Origin: Novosphingobium sp. 17-62-19
GTDB taxonomy: Bacteria; Pseudomonadota; Alphaproteobacteria; Sphingomonadales; Sphingomonadaceae
DNA: 56,806 bases
Direction: 5' to 3'
Assembly: GCF_002256775.1 (NCBI RefSeq)
Contig: NZ_NCII01000049.1
Location: 1-56,806, forward strand
Below the pieces are notes generated by a model. It did no database searches. It worked only from the letters and a program-made list of their open reading frames with translations, and was not told the origin of the DNA. The position numbers and the translations under genes are program-made. Shown here in pieces: positions 28,035-37,639 of this stretch. Each line of letters opens with the position of its first letter. The first letter of the stretch is position 1.

Positions 28035-30455
28035 TCAAAGCACATTGCCATCCTTGTCGCGATAGATCTCGCGCCGCCCGACGTGGTTGGCAGGGCCAAC
28101 CAGCCCGTCGGCTTCCATCCGCTCAATCCATTTGGAGGCGGTGTTGTATCCCACGCCCATCTGGCGCTGGATCCAGCTCGCGCTCGCCTTCTGGCTTTCG
28201 AAGACCAACTGGCACACCTGCCGATACTTGCGATCTTCGGGATTGTCCGAAGCGCTATCGATATCGTCGAAACCAAAGCCGCCATCTTCCGGCTCCTCGG
28301 TAACCGAATCGACATAGTCGGGGCTGCCCTGTCCGCGCCAGTGATCGGCAACCTTTTCAACCTCTTCGTCGCTCACGAACGGTCCGTGGACGCGCTTCAA
28401 CGGATCGTTGTTGGGCTTGTAGAGCATGTCGCCCTTGCCCAGCAGTTGCTCTGCGCCCTGCTCGCCAAGGATGGTGCGGCTGTCGATCCGGCTGGTGACC
28501 GCGAACGAGATGCGCGTGGGCAGGTTGGCCTTGATCACGCCGGTGATGACGTCAACCGAAGGGCGCTGCGTGGCCATGATCAGATGGATACCGGCCGCGC
28601 GGCTTTTCTGCGCAAGGCGCTGGATCAGGACTTCGACTTCTTTGCCCACCGTCACCATAAGATCGGCCAGTTCATCGACGATGACAACGATCTGCGGCAG
28701 CACTTCGTAATCGAGCTGCTGCTCCTCGAACAGTTCCTCACCCGTATCGGGATCGAAGCCCACCTGAATGCGGCGGCCCAGCGGCTTGCCCTTGGCCTGT
28801 GCTGCGCGCACCTTTTCGTTGAAGCCCGAAATATTGCGCACAGCAATCGACGACATCTGCCGGTAGCGCCGCTCCATTTCCTCCACCGCCCACTTCAGCG
28901 CACGCACCGCCTTGGCCGGTTCGGTGACCACGGGGGAAAGCAGGTGCGGGATGTCGTCATAGGACTTCAGTTCCAGCACTTTGGGATCGACCAGGATCAA
29001 ACGGCACTGAGCGGGCGTCAAACGGTACAGAAGCGACAGCAGGATGCAGTTCAGCCCCACCGACTTGCCCGAACCGGTGGTGCCCGCGACCAACAAGTGC
29101 GGCATGGTGGCAAGATCGGCCACGATAGGTTCGCCCGCAATGTCCTTGCCCAGAATGATCGGCAGCAAGGCCTTGGAGCTGGCAAACTTCTCGCAGGCGA
29201 TCAATTCTCGGAAGCTGACCATGTCGCGGATCGCGTTGGGCAATTCGATGCCCATGACAGTGCGGCCCGGAATGGACGAGACACGCGCGGAGATCGCGCT
29301 CATGTTGCGGGCAATATCGTCGGCCAGGCCAATTACGCGACTGGCCTTGATACCCGGCGCAGGTTCCAGTTCGTACATCGTGACGACCGGCCCGGTGCGC
29401 ACGGCAGTGATTTCGCCCTTCACGTTGAAATCGTCGAGCACGTTTTCAAGCAGGCGCGCATTGCGTTCCAGCGCCAGCTTGTCGACCTTCTGCGTCGCCC
29501 CGGCTGGGGCTTCGACAAGCAACTCTATCGAGGGCAGCTCAAATTTGTCGAACAAATCCCCCTGCCGCGCCTTCGGCATGGCGGCGGCCAGCACGGGCGC
29601 GCGGGTGGAATCGCTGATCTCGGTCGGCTTGCGCTGTGCCATCGCATCGTCGACGTCGATGTCCTCGGCTGCTGCGCGCGTTTCCTTCTCGCGTCGTTCG
29701 CGCTTGGGGGTGGGCGCAGGCGCGTCGCTTTCATCGACCAGCCTCGCCGCACGTGGCGCACGTCGCATGAATGGCGGGAGTGAAAGCATCTGCCCCCAAT
29801 CAAACGCGAAGATCCGGCTGGCAATCGCCATGCCGCCTGCCAGCGCCGCCAGTCCCACTGGCACAGTAAACCACGCCTGCGAAACTTGCGGCACAAGGTC
29901 GGCCAGAGCGGTAATTGCTGCAGCGCCAAGCAACCCGGCAAGCCCGCCCGGCCCTGCCGGTAACCGGCTTGCAGCTCCGGCACCCCATAATGACAGTGCC
30001 AGCCCGAGCAGCGCCATCGCCACGAACAGCAGCAGTGTGGGCCGCCACCAGCGTGGTTCGGGCGCGGGTTCTTCATCCTCGTCAAAGTCGATCAGATCGC
30101 TTTCGGCTCCCCAAAGTCGCCGCGCAAAGACCCACAGCAGCGGTAACAGCAGCGCGCCGGGCAGGCCGAAGAACAGCAGCACGCGCTCTGCCGCCCAAGC
30201 TCCGGCAAGGCCCATCCAGTTTTCCACCGGACTGCCCGATGCGGTGCTGCCCGAAGGGTCGGTCTGGGTATAGCTCACCAGCGCAAGCGCCAGAAACAGC
30301 ATCGCACCGGCCAGCACAGCCCCGCCGATCAGTTCGAAGCTGCGGCGCACGGAACGGCGCAGCACGGCACGCCAGTCAGCGCCGCTTGTGCGTGCGGATG
30401 ATCCTGCCCGGCTTGCCATGTCTTCGCGTATCCCTGCCCTTGATCGCGCCATCAT
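28035..30455 (-). CDS. ftsK: DNA translocase FtsK
   Basis: An 806-residue septal DNA pump that clears and unlinks chromosomes during division. The N-terminus has four TM segments (about residues 42-62, 90-110, 138-158 and 196-216). A charged linker is followed by the alpha/beta motor with Walker A AGTTGSGKS at 457-465 and Walker B VVIVDELADLM. The C-terminal gamma winged helix, SASWIQRQMGVGYNTASKWI, reads KOPS-type sequences. A start at the internal Met13 is also possible. It is followed, after 111 bases, by the diguanylate cyclase. Confidence 0.96.
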   Translation of the reverse strand: MMARSRAGIREDMASRAGSSARTSGADWRAVLRRSVRRSFELIGGAVLAGAMLFLALALVSYTQTDPSGSTASGSPVENWMGLAGAWAAERVLLFFGLPGALLLPLLWVFARRLWGAESDLIDFDEDEEPAPEPRWWRPTLLLFVAMALLGLALSLWGAGAASRLPAGPGGLAGLLGAAAITALADLVPQVSQAWFTVPVGLAALAGGMAIASRIFAFDWGQMLSLPPFMRRAPRAARLVDESDAPAPTPKRERREKETRAAAEDIDVDDAMAQRKPTEISDSTRAPVLAAAMPKARQGDLFDKFELPSIELLVEAPAGATQKVDKLALERNARLLENVLDDFNVKGEITAVRTGPVVTMYELEPAPGIKASRVIGLADDIARNMSAISARVSSIPGRTVMGIELPNAIRDMVSFRELIACEKFASSKALLPIILGKDIAGEPIVADLATMPHLLVAGTTGSGKSVGLNCILLSLLYRLTPAQCRLILVDPKVLELKSYDDIPHLLSPVVTEPAKAVRALKWAVEEMERRYRQMSSIAVRNISGFNEKVRAAQAKGKPLGRRIQVGFDPDTGEELFEEQQLDYEVLPQIVVIVDELADLMVTVGKEVEVLIQRLAQKSRAAGIHLIMATQRPSVDVITGVIKANLPTRISFAVTSRIDSRTILGEQGAEQLLGKGDMLYKPNNDPLKRVHGPFVSDEEVEKVADHWRGQGSPDYVDSVTEEPEDGGFGFDDIDSASDNPEDRKYRQVCQLVFESQKASASWIQRQMGVGYNTASKWIERMEADGLVGPANHVGRREIYRDKDGNVL

Positions 30456-30521
30456 GCGCCCGATGGGGACTCACCGTCAAGAATCCCGACAGGAAATGCG
30501 GTGAATCAGCGCTTTGATGCG

Positions 30522-31058
30522 TTACGCCAAACCATCAATCGCAGCCCAGCCTGCCACCGGCAACCGCACAGCGCGCGCCCGTGTCATGCCACCGAGCGCG
30601 ATGACCGGTAGCGGGGATCGCCTTGCCAGCAGCAGAAAACGAACCGTACCCAGTGCTGCTGCTCCTGGATGAGAGCGCGTTGCAAATACTGGCGAGAGGA
30701 GCACGGCATCAGCGCCCTCGCGCGCCGCCATGGCGATTTCACGCAGCGAATGTGCCGTCGCCAGCCGGAGGCCGGGCTTGCCCGCCACTTCGTCTGCTGC
30801 GCCATATGTCCCATCAGTGTACCAGCTTGCGGGCACACGTGAGCCGATTACCAACAGCCCGCACCCGTGCGCCAACCTGCGCAACTCTTCAAACCTGCGC
30901 CGCCGCGCGGCATTTGCCAGATGATAGTGCCGGAACACCAGCGCACTCCCACGCGGCAACCGTCGGATCGCGCGCTCCAGCCCGGCATCATTGCGCGCAT
31001 CGGTCAACAGCACGCATCGCGGCACTTGCTGCCTTTTCGGCCTCTGGCGCTTTCCCAT
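30522..31058 (-). CDS. Thiamine phosphate synthase/TenI-like protein
   Basis: A 178-residue TIM-barrel protein starting MGKRQRPKRQQVPRCVLLTD. Conserved features are LRLATAHSLREIAMAAREGADAVLLSPVFATRSHPG and VIALGGMT near the C-terminus. It is about 25-30 residues shorter than ThiE and lacks the usual HLGQ-type segment, so either a minimal ThiE (thiazole phosphate plus pyrimidine diphosphate to thiamine phosphate) or a TenI-type protein without synthase activity. It is divergent from yggS with 22 bases between starts; the much longer frame would run antisense through yggS and is not credible. Confidence 0.8.
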   Translation of the reverse strand: MGKRQRPKRQQVPRCVLLTDARNDAGLERAIRRLPRGSALVFRHYHLANAARRRRFEELRRLAHGCGLLVIGSRVPASWYTDGTYGAADEVAGKPGLRLATAHSLREIAMAAREGADAVLLSPVFATRSHPGAAALGTVRFLLLARRSPLPVIALGGMTRARAVRLPVAGWAAIDGLA

Positions 31059-31080
31059 CCTCGCGCTATAGCACCGCGCC

Positions 31081-31746
31081 ATGGAACAGGCAGTCCCTTC
31101 ATCGCCGCTCGACAATGTTCGCACACGCATCGCCAAGGCCGCCCGGATCGCCGGGCGCAAGGCAGAGGACGTGACGCTGATCGCCATTTCCAAGACCAAG
31201 CCCGTTGAGGCAATACTCAGCCTGATTGCCGAGGGACAGCGCGTGTTCGGCGAGAACCGCGTGCAGGAAGCGCAGGCCAAATGGCCGGACATCCGCGCTG
31301 CACACCCCGATGTGACGCTGCATCTTGTCGGCCAGCTCCAATCGAACAAGGCTGAAGACGCCGTAGCGTTGTTCGATTGCATCCATTCGCTTGATCGCGC
31401 GAGTTTGGTTACCGCATTGGGTAAGGCGCAGGACAGATTGGGTCGCAAGGTTCCTTGTTTTATCCAGGTCAACATCGGTGCCGAAGAGCAAAAAGGCGGC
31501 TGTTCAGTCGCCGATCTGTCTGTATTGCTCGATCAGGCACGCGGTGCCGGGATCGAAGTCATCGGCCTGATGTGCGTTCCGCCCGCCGACATCGAATCCG
31601 CGCCGTTCTTTGCTCTGCTCGACAAGCTGGCTGACGATCACTGCCTGCCTTGCCTGTCGATGGGGATGAGCGAGGATCTGGAAGTTGCGGTGCAACTAGG
31701 CGCAACGCACGTCCGCGTTGGCTCTGCCCTGTTCGGAAGCCGCTGA
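31081..31746 (+). CDS. yggS: YggS family pyridoxal phosphate homeostasis protein
   Basis: A 221-residue single-domain PLP-binding TIM barrel. The PLP lysine is Lys38 in TLIAISKTKP. Family segments GENRVQEAQAKW, HLVGQLQSNKAEDA, VNIGAEEQKGG and LSMGMSEDLEVAVQLGATHVRVGSALFG are all present. It buffers PLP and affects amino-acid metabolism rather than catalysing a known reaction. It is divergent from the ThiE/TenI-like gene and precedes a diguanylate cyclase by 125 bases. Confidence 0.95.
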   Translation: MEQAVPSSPLDNVRTRIAKAARIAGRKAEDVTLIAISKTKPVEAILSLIAEGQRVFGENRVQEAQAKWPDIRAAHPDVTLHLVGQLQSNKAEDAVALFDCIHSLDRASLVTALGKAQDRLGRKVPCFIQVNIGAEEQKGGCSVADLSVLLDQARGAGIEVIGLMCVPPADIESAPFFALLDKLADDHCLPCLSMGMSEDLEVAVQLGATHVRVGSALFGSR

Positions 31747-31871
31747 AAAACAGCCCGATTTAACCTTAATTTCAGATGTCTGCGTCAGACGGCATTCTAC
31801 TGCCGTCGGGCTTAACCCAATCTGCCCGGTCCACAGGCCAAAAGTATGTGACCCCGGGGAGAACGAATCGC

Positions 31872-33167
31872 ATGGCAACAGTGCCATCACCTGAGCAGCG
31901 CAGACTGCTCGCCGACGACCGCCTGCTGGACCGCGCGCATCGCGGCGCAATGGTTGCGCAGGCCATCGTGCTGGGTGCGGTACTCCTTACGCTGTATGTC
32001 GATGAAGCGTTGCACGATCATCTCGCCATGATTGCCACGTTCGGACTCATCGGTGTCTTTGGCCTGCAAATGATCCTGCGCCACGTTGCCATGTCGATAC
32101 GCCTGCGCCAACAACAGCAGTTCCGCCAGACCCGCGATTCGCGCGAGCAGATCCAGGAACTGTTCGCGATGACCGACATGCTGCAGGCCGCCGAGACGTA
32201 CGAAGATGCAGGCTCGGTGCTCATGGCCACTTCGCGCCGCCTGCTGCCAGGTTATGGTGCCGCACTGCTGGTGTTCAACAACTCGCGCGACCGGCTCGAT
32301 CTCGCGCGCGCATGGGACATGCCCGAAGGCTTCGATGCGCCCGAAATGCTCTCGCCATCCAACTGCTGGGCGTTGAAGCGCGGAAAGCCGCATATCAATG
32401 CACCGGGCGACAGCACCCTGTGCTGTGCGCATCATGGTACGAACATTGCCAGTGTTGAACTGCCGATGATGGCGTGCGGGCAGTTGCATGGACTGTTGAT
32501 CATCACGCACCCTGAAATCGACGGCGCATTCGACCGGCTGATGGAAATGCGCCGCCTTGGCCGTGCGCTGGCGGATTCTATGTCCCTGGCGCTTTCCAAC
32601 ATCGCACTGCGTGAAAAGCTGCGGACGCAATCGCTGCGCGATCCGCTGACCGGGCTGTACAACCGCCGCTATATGGAAGACGCGCTCGAACGCTTCGTCT
32701 CGCTCGGTTCGCGAACCGGGGCCAGCACAGCGGTGGTCATGCTCGATCTCGACAACTTCAAGAAGCTGAACGACGAGCACGGCCACGCCAAGGGCGATGC
32801 CGTGTTGCGTGATGTTGCCGCTCAAATCGTTGGCGCACTGCGTCCCACCGATGTCGTGTGCCGTTATGGCGGCGAGGAACTGGTGGTGATCCTGCCTGAT
32901 TGCTCGCTGGAAGACGCCCTCGAGAAGGCCGAAGCGCTGCGCGAGCGGATTGAGTCACTCAGCGCCAGCCATGAATGCGCAATCAGTGCGTCGCTTGGCG
33001 TTGCAGCGGTTCCCGAAACGGCAACATCGGCCACCGACATCCTGCCTATCGCCGACGCTGCACTCTATGCCGCGAAAAAGGCTGGCAAGAACTGCGTCAT
33101 GGCTTCGGACAAGCGCGCCGGACGCGAGCCGCCACGGCTGGCAACGATCAAAGCCAAGACGCACTGA
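31872..33167 (+). CDS. Diguanylate cyclase with GAF-like domain
   Basis: The 431-residue product starts MATVPSPEQRRLLADD; GGGGAG ten bases upstream decides ATG 31872 over the longer frame. Two TM helices (about residues 28-47 and 53-70) and a coiled stretch RLRQQQQFRQTRD lead into a GAF-like domain (about 90-250). A GGDEF domain follows from LRDPLTGLYNRRYMEDALE, with YGGEEL and an intact inhibitory RxxD site (RPTD) six residues before it. It makes cyclic di-GMP under product feedback. No phosphodiesterase (EAL) domain is attached. Confidence 0.92.
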   Translation: MATVPSPEQRRLLADDRLLDRAHRGAMVAQAIVLGAVLLTLYVDEALHDHLAMIATFGLIGVFGLQMILRHVAMSIRLRQQQQFRQTRDSREQIQELFAMTDMLQAAETYEDAGSVLMATSRRLLPGYGAALLVFNNSRDRLDLARAWDMPEGFDAPEMLSPSNCWALKRGKPHINAPGDSTLCCAHHGTNIASVELPMMACGQLHGLLIITHPEIDGAFDRLMEMRRLGRALADSMSLALSNIALREKLRTQSLRDPLTGLYNRRYMEDALERFVSLGSRTGASTAVVMLDLDNFKKLNDEHGHAKGDAVLRDVAAQIVGALRPTDVVCRYGGEELVVILPDCSLEDALEKAEALRERIESLSASHECAISASLGVAAVPETATSATDILPIADAALYAAKKAGKNCVMASDKRAGREPPRLATIKAKTH

Positions 33168-33180
33168 TTGCAAAGGCTGG

Positions 33181-33206
33181 GCCGGGCAGATTTGCATCTG
33201 CCCGGC
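33181..33206. terminator. Strong hairpin between convergent cyclase and TonB receptor
   Basis: GCCGGGCAGAT-TTGC-ATCTGCCCGGC is a perfect 11-bp stem with a four-base loop. It starts 14 bases after the cyclase stop and ends 12 bases before the receptor stop. No clear U-tract follows on either strand, so it may work together with Rho or as a bidirectional 3'-end stabiliser. Confidence 0.7.
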
Positions 33207-33218
33207 CTGCTGCCTGCA

Positions 33219-35567
33219 TCAGAAGTTGGCGTTCACCTCAATCCCCAGAACGCGCCCACGCACCAGCGGTGAGAACGTGCCAACTGCGGGATTTTCGGCA
33301 AACGGCCGATTCACGCCTGTCGAAAGCGGACCGCCGAACACGGGGATCTGCGCCGCTCCACTGCCAAGCTGCGTATCACCACCATGCTGCACCTGATCCA
33401 GCAGATTGCGGCCATAGAGCGTGAAGGTCAGCCCGCCGGTACGATAGCTGATCGAGGCATCGAGGTTGTCTGCCGAAGTGATCCAGCCAAAGTTGTTGTC
33501 GGTATAGGCAAACCGGTCACGGAACTGCCAGTTTGCACGCGCCATGATGCTCTTGTCGTCACCGACCGGGAAATCGAGGACGGTGCCGGCACCATACGTC
33601 CACTTGGGCAGGCGCGGCAGGGCTAGCTGGCGATCAACATCGTTCACCACGCCATCGCTTGAAAGATCGAACAGCACCTTGCGGTAGCGCCCGTTGATAT
33701 AGCCGAAGTTGGCCGTGAACAGGATGTTGCTGTTCAGCGCAAAGCGGCCTTCGCCTTCGATGCCATCAATCCGCGCATCGGCGGTGTTGAAAATCGATTG
33801 CGCGACACCTGCGGCCGAGCCCTCGTTCACTTCGCGCTGCATGTTCTTCACATCGGTGCGGAAGGCAGCAAGGTTCAGCGTCAGCTTGCGATCGGGCGAG
33901 CGGTATTTCACGCCCAGTTCGAAGCTGTCGACCTGCTCCTCGTCGAAGGCATATTGCGGGTTAGGTCCACCAACTCCTGCCAGCAGCTCGAACGCGCGGG
34001 CATTGGTGATACGGAAGTTGTAGCCACCCGAACGGAACCCGCGCGACCAGTTGCCATAGACCTGCGCATCGTTGTTGAAGCGATACTGGAAGCCCACTTT
34101 CGGGCTCCAGTTTTCCCACCGGCGTTTGTCAGTGAAGCCGTTGTTTTCAGTCGGGATGATCGGGTTGACACCGGACGTAGGGCAGGATTCCGCCACCACC
34201 GAGCAGGTTGGGCGAGGACGAATATAGGTGACGGCCGCATCCTTGTCCTCGCGCGACCAGCGGATACCTGCCGTCAAAGTCAGCTTTTCGGTCACATCAT
34301 AATCACCCGCCACGAACAGGCCGAGCACTTCATGATCCTGCCGACCACCACCGATTTGAGTCAGCGGGCTGATGAAGGCTGGGTAGCGACGGATTTCGTC
34401 ATAGCCGAGATCCTGCTGGAACCAGAAGCCGCCGGTGGTCAGGTCAAGATTGCCAAGTCGCACGTTGTAGCGCAGCTCGTTCGAATACTGGCGCTGGTTG
34501 AATTGGGTTTCCGAATGGAAACGGAACACAGGCAGCGCATCGATATCGCCGCTGGTGGCCGACTTGAAATCGCGGAAACCGAAGATGTTGGTCAACTGGC
34601 CATCGCCAATGTCGATTTCGGTCTTGTGCGTCGCGAACCACGCCTCGTTCCGGTAAAAGCCGCGATTGTCGACCGCGAAATCAAACGTGTCGCGGCTGTA
34701 AACGCCATGGTTCTGTCCCGCAGGACCATCGCCATTGCTGGTGAAGTATTCCACCTTTGCCACCATGCGGACAGTGTCGCTGGGCAGGAATTCCAGCGCA
34801 CCGCGCACGATCTCGGTGCTGGCCTTGCCAAAATCGGTGCCATCGAACAGGTTCTTGAAATAGCCCTGATCGTTGTTGACGTAACCGCCAAGCTTGAAGT
34901 TCAGCTTATCCTTGATCAGTGGGCCGGAAATCACCGCCTGAGCGGCAAAGTTGCCCGAACCGCGCCCGGAATCGACCGGGCCTTCATAGAACACGCGGAA
35001 ATTGCCGCGGAAGTCCGAAGTGGGATCGCCGGTGTTGATCAGCACCGCGCCGCCGGTGGTGTTGCGACCATAAAGGATGCCCTGCGGACCGCGCGCCACT
35101 TCGATGGAGCCGAGGTCGAAGACATCGAACACCAGACCAGCGTTCACGCCGATATAAACACCGTCGACGAACACGCCGACGGTGGGGTCGATCGAAGGAA
35201 TCGAGCTGTTCACGCCAAGCCCGCGGATCGAAAAGTTGGCCGTGCCACGCGAGGTGCCAGCCTGATCGAGCGAAACGTTCGGCGCGCTGAATGTCAGCGT
35301 CTGGAGATCGCGCACCTGAAGCGCTTGCAGTGTATCGGCGTTGAAAGCGGTAATCGCCATCGGCACCGCCTGAACATTCTCAACGTTCTTCTTTTTGGTG
35401 GCCGTCACGATGATGTCGGCGTTAAGCATGTCAATCGACGACATCTGCTGATCTGCCTGATCAGCTTCCTGCGCATGGGCACCGCCAGCACCCAATGCCA
35501 GCAGCGCAATTACACTCAAACCACCGGTAAACCCTGCACGCAGAGCGACCTTGAAATTCTTCGGCAT
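33219..35567 (-). CDS. TonB-dependent outer-membrane receptor
   Basis: A 782-residue receptor with a signal peptide (ends GAHA-QE), a TonB-box-like ADIIVTATKK and plug motifs NFSIRGLGVNSS and IEVARGPQGILYGRNTTGGAV. The barrel ends VRGRVLGIEVNANF with the terminal Phe. It is distinct from the receptor at 1561, sharing only the general plug signatures. No catabolic genes accompany it: upstream lies pyruvate kinase in the same direction, 107 bases away. The ligand cannot be predicted. The upstream gap is AT-rich and probably carries the promoter. Confidence 0.93.
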   Translation of the reverse strand: MPKNFKVALRAGFTGGLSVIALLALGAGGAHAQEADQADQQMSSIDMLNADIIVTATKKKNVENVQAVPMAITAFNADTLQALQVRDLQTLTFSAPNVSLDQAGTSRGTANFSIRGLGVNSSIPSIDPTVGVFVDGVYIGVNAGLVFDVFDLGSIEVARGPQGILYGRNTTGGAVLINTGDPTSDFRGNFRVFYEGPVDSGRGSGNFAAQAVISGPLIKDKLNFKLGGYVNNDQGYFKNLFDGTDFGKASTEIVRGALEFLPSDTVRMVAKVEYFTSNGDGPAGQNHGVYSRDTFDFAVDNRGFYRNEAWFATHKTEIDIGDGQLTNIFGFRDFKSATSGDIDALPVFRFHSETQFNQRQYSNELRYNVRLGNLDLTTGGFWFQQDLGYDEIRRYPAFISPLTQIGGGRQDHEVLGLFVAGDYDVTEKLTLTAGIRWSREDKDAAVTYIRPRPTCSVVAESCPTSGVNPIIPTENNGFTDKRRWENWSPKVGFQYRFNNDAQVYGNWSRGFRSGGYNFRITNARAFELLAGVGGPNPQYAFDEEQVDSFELGVKYRSPDRKLTLNLAAFRTDVKNMQREVNEGSAAGVAQSIFNTADARIDGIEGEGRFALNSNILFTANFGYINGRYRKVLFDLSSDGVVNDVDRQLALPRLPKWTYGAGTVLDFPVGDDKSIMARANWQFRDRFAYTDNNFGWITSADNLDASISYRTGGLTFTLYGRNLLDQVQHGGDTQLGSGAAQIPVFGGPLSTGVNRPFAENPAVGTFSPLVRGRVLGIEVNANF

Positions 35568-35674
35568 CCATAACTCCCATTGTTTTGTGGGCGCAAAATG
35601 GACGACGCAGCATCAGGATCAACCTGTTTTCAATCGATCAATTAAATTGAGCGCGCAAGTGTGGCCTATTTACA

Positions 35675-37147
35675 CTATTGTCGGCTGTAACGATCAAGCT
35701 CGTCACCGGTCAGCGTCACCACATGCAGAAGATTCGTCGCGCCCGGTGTACCGAAGGGAACGCCTGCCAGCGCGATCAGCCTCGATCCGGCAGTGCCGAA
35801 CCCGTGGCGCAGCGCCATGCGCTTGCCCTTGGCGATCATCTCTTCGAAGCTGCCGATGTCCTTGGTGCTGACGGCATGAGCGCCCCACAGCAGGCCTACC
35901 TTGCGCGCCGTCTTTTGCGAAGGTGTCAGCACAAGCATCGGCACTGCAGACCGTTCACGCGCCACGCGGCGAGCGGTTGATCCAGAGCCTGTAAACACGA
36001 TAATCCCGGCAATCGGCAAGGTATTGACGATACTTGCTGCCGCCTGCGCCAAAGCGTCTGCCGTGGTCGGATCAGGCAGCGTTTCGATGAAGTGGACACG
36101 CGCGGCATAGCCCGGATCGGCTTCCACTTGCGCGGCGATACGGTGCATGATGGTCACCGCCTCTTCCGGCCAGGCACCGGCCGCCGTTTCGGCAGAAAGC
36201 ATCACTGCGTCCGCACCGTCATAGACCGCGTTGGCCACGTCGGAAACTTCGGCGCGGGTTGGCGTGGGCGTCTCGATCATCGATTCGAGCATCTGCGTGG
36301 CCACGACCACCGGCTTGCCCTGCCGCCGCGCGCTTTCCACGATGCGCTTCTGCAGCGGCGGCACTTCTTCGGGGTTCAGCTCTACGCCCAGATCCCCGCG
36401 CGCCACCATGATGCCATCGGACAGTTCGATGATCTCTTCCAACCGCGAGATTGCCGCAGGCTTTTCGATCTTGGCCATCAGGGAGCCATAGCCGCCCATC
36501 AGCTTACGCGCCTCGGCCACGTCTTCGGGCCGCTGAACAAACGACAGTGCGATCCAGTCAGCGCCGTTTTCCACCGCGAATGCCAGATCACGCCGATCCT
36601 TGTCGGTCAGCGCGGGCACGGGCACCACCGCATCGGGCACGTTCACGCCCTTGCGATCAGAAATCACCCCGCCCACTTCGGCAGAGCACAGAATCTCGTT
36701 CTCGTCGGCCCGGATAACCCGCAACCGTAGCTTGCCATCGTCGATCAGCAGGCGCTGGCCTTTTTGCAGCACGCCGAACAGTTCAGGGTGCGGCAGGCAG
36801 ACACGGGTTTCGTCACCTGGTTCAGGATTGCGGTCTAGCGTGAAGTGCCCGGAATGGCGGATGACAGCGCGCCCTTCCTTGAACTTCCCGACGCGCAGTT
36901 TCGGCCCCTGCAGATCGCAAAGCACGGTGATTGGCCGGTCCACTTTTTTTTCCAGCGCGCGGATATTGGCGATGGTTTCGGCGTGGATCGCGTGTTCGCC
37001 GTGGCTCATATTCACGCGAAAGGCATCGGCCCCGGCGCGATAAAGCTTTTCCAGCATTTCAGGATCGCGGCTTGCCGGGCCAACCGTGGCAAGGATTTTT
37101 ACTTTGCGTCCCAAAACCATGCTGGAACGTGGATCGAGCTTGGCCAC
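35675..37147 (-). CDS. pyk: Pyruvate kinase
   Basis: The last glycolytic enzyme, converting PEP and ADP to pyruvate and ATP. The 490-residue product starts at GTG 37147 (MAKLDPRSSMVLGRKVKILATVGPAS) with GGAG ten bases upstream; the longer ATG frame adds a non-conserved 21 residues. FRVNMSHGEH, DLQGPKLRVG, the active-site loop MAKIEKPAAI and MVARGDLGVELNPEEVPPLQK are present. It heads away from the DUF1244-gapR pair, an arrangement conserved in alphaproteobacteria. Confidence 0.96.
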   Translation of the reverse strand: MAKLDPRSSMVLGRKVKILATVGPASRDPEMLEKLYRAGADAFRVNMSHGEHAIHAETIANIRALEKKVDRPITVLCDLQGPKLRVGKFKEGRAVIRHSGHFTLDRNPEPGDETRVCLPHPELFGVLQKGQRLLIDDGKLRLRVIRADENEILCSAEVGGVISDRKGVNVPDAVVPVPALTDKDRRDLAFAVENGADWIALSFVQRPEDVAEARKLMGGYGSLMAKIEKPAAISRLEEIIELSDGIMVARGDLGVELNPEEVPPLQKRIVESARRQGKPVVVATQMLESMIETPTPTRAEVSDVANAVYDGADAVMLSAETAAGAWPEEAVTIMHRIAAQVEADPGYAARVHFIETLPDPTTADALAQAAASIVNTLPIAGIIVFTGSGSTARRVARERSAVPMLVLTPSQKTARKVGLLWGAHAVSTKDIGSFEEMIAKGKRMALRHGFGTAGSRLIALAGVPFGTPGATNLLHVVTLTGDELDRYSRQ

Positions 37148-37221
37148 CGCGCTTGTACTCCTGTATGAAATTCTCAACGCGCGTATGGCCCATGCCATTT
37201 CAAAACCCAAGGACGATTACA

Positions 37222-37530
37222 GTGGATACGAATGCAATCGATAGTCTGCCAGATGACATTTCCGCCGCCGCTTTCCGCCGCCTGGTAAAGCACCTGCAAA
37301 AGCGACACGATGCCCAGAACATTGATCTGATGGGCCTTGCCGGTTTTTGCCGCAATTGCCTGTCTGACTGGATTCGCGATGCCGGTTTTGAAGGCGACAA
37401 GACAGCCGCCCGCGCTGTCATCCACGGTATGGCGTTTGACGAATGGAAGGCGGCTTACCAGACCGAAGCCACGCCGGAACAGATGGCGCGCATGGAAGAA
37501 AGCCTCAAGCTGAACGGCGGAACGCACTGA
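37222..37530 (+). CDS. DUF1244 family protein
   Basis: A 102-residue protein. GTG 37222 (MDTNAIDSLPDDISAAAF) has AGGA eight bases upstream and leaves a normal family length. LVKHLQKRHDAQNIDLMGLAGFCRNCLSDWIRD carries a CxxC-like CRNC pair, and AFDEWKAAYQTEATPEQMARM closes the domain. Function is unknown; the family sits between pyk and gapR in many alphaproteobacteria. An in-frame ATG further upstream (MPFQNPRTITVD) is a weaker start. Confidence 0.9.
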   Translation: MDTNAIDSLPDDISAAAFRRLVKHLQKRHDAQNIDLMGLAGFCRNCLSDWIRDAGFEGDKTAARAVIHGMAFDEWKAAYQTEATPEQMARMEESLKLNGGTH

Positions 37531-37639
37531 CCGTTCCGTTCCGGCGATAGATTTCCACAGCCCCCGCTTTGCCCGAATCCACGCCTGCGTCTATCAGCCC
37601 GGCCAACCGATTCACGCCCCTTACCCGGAGACTTCCCCG

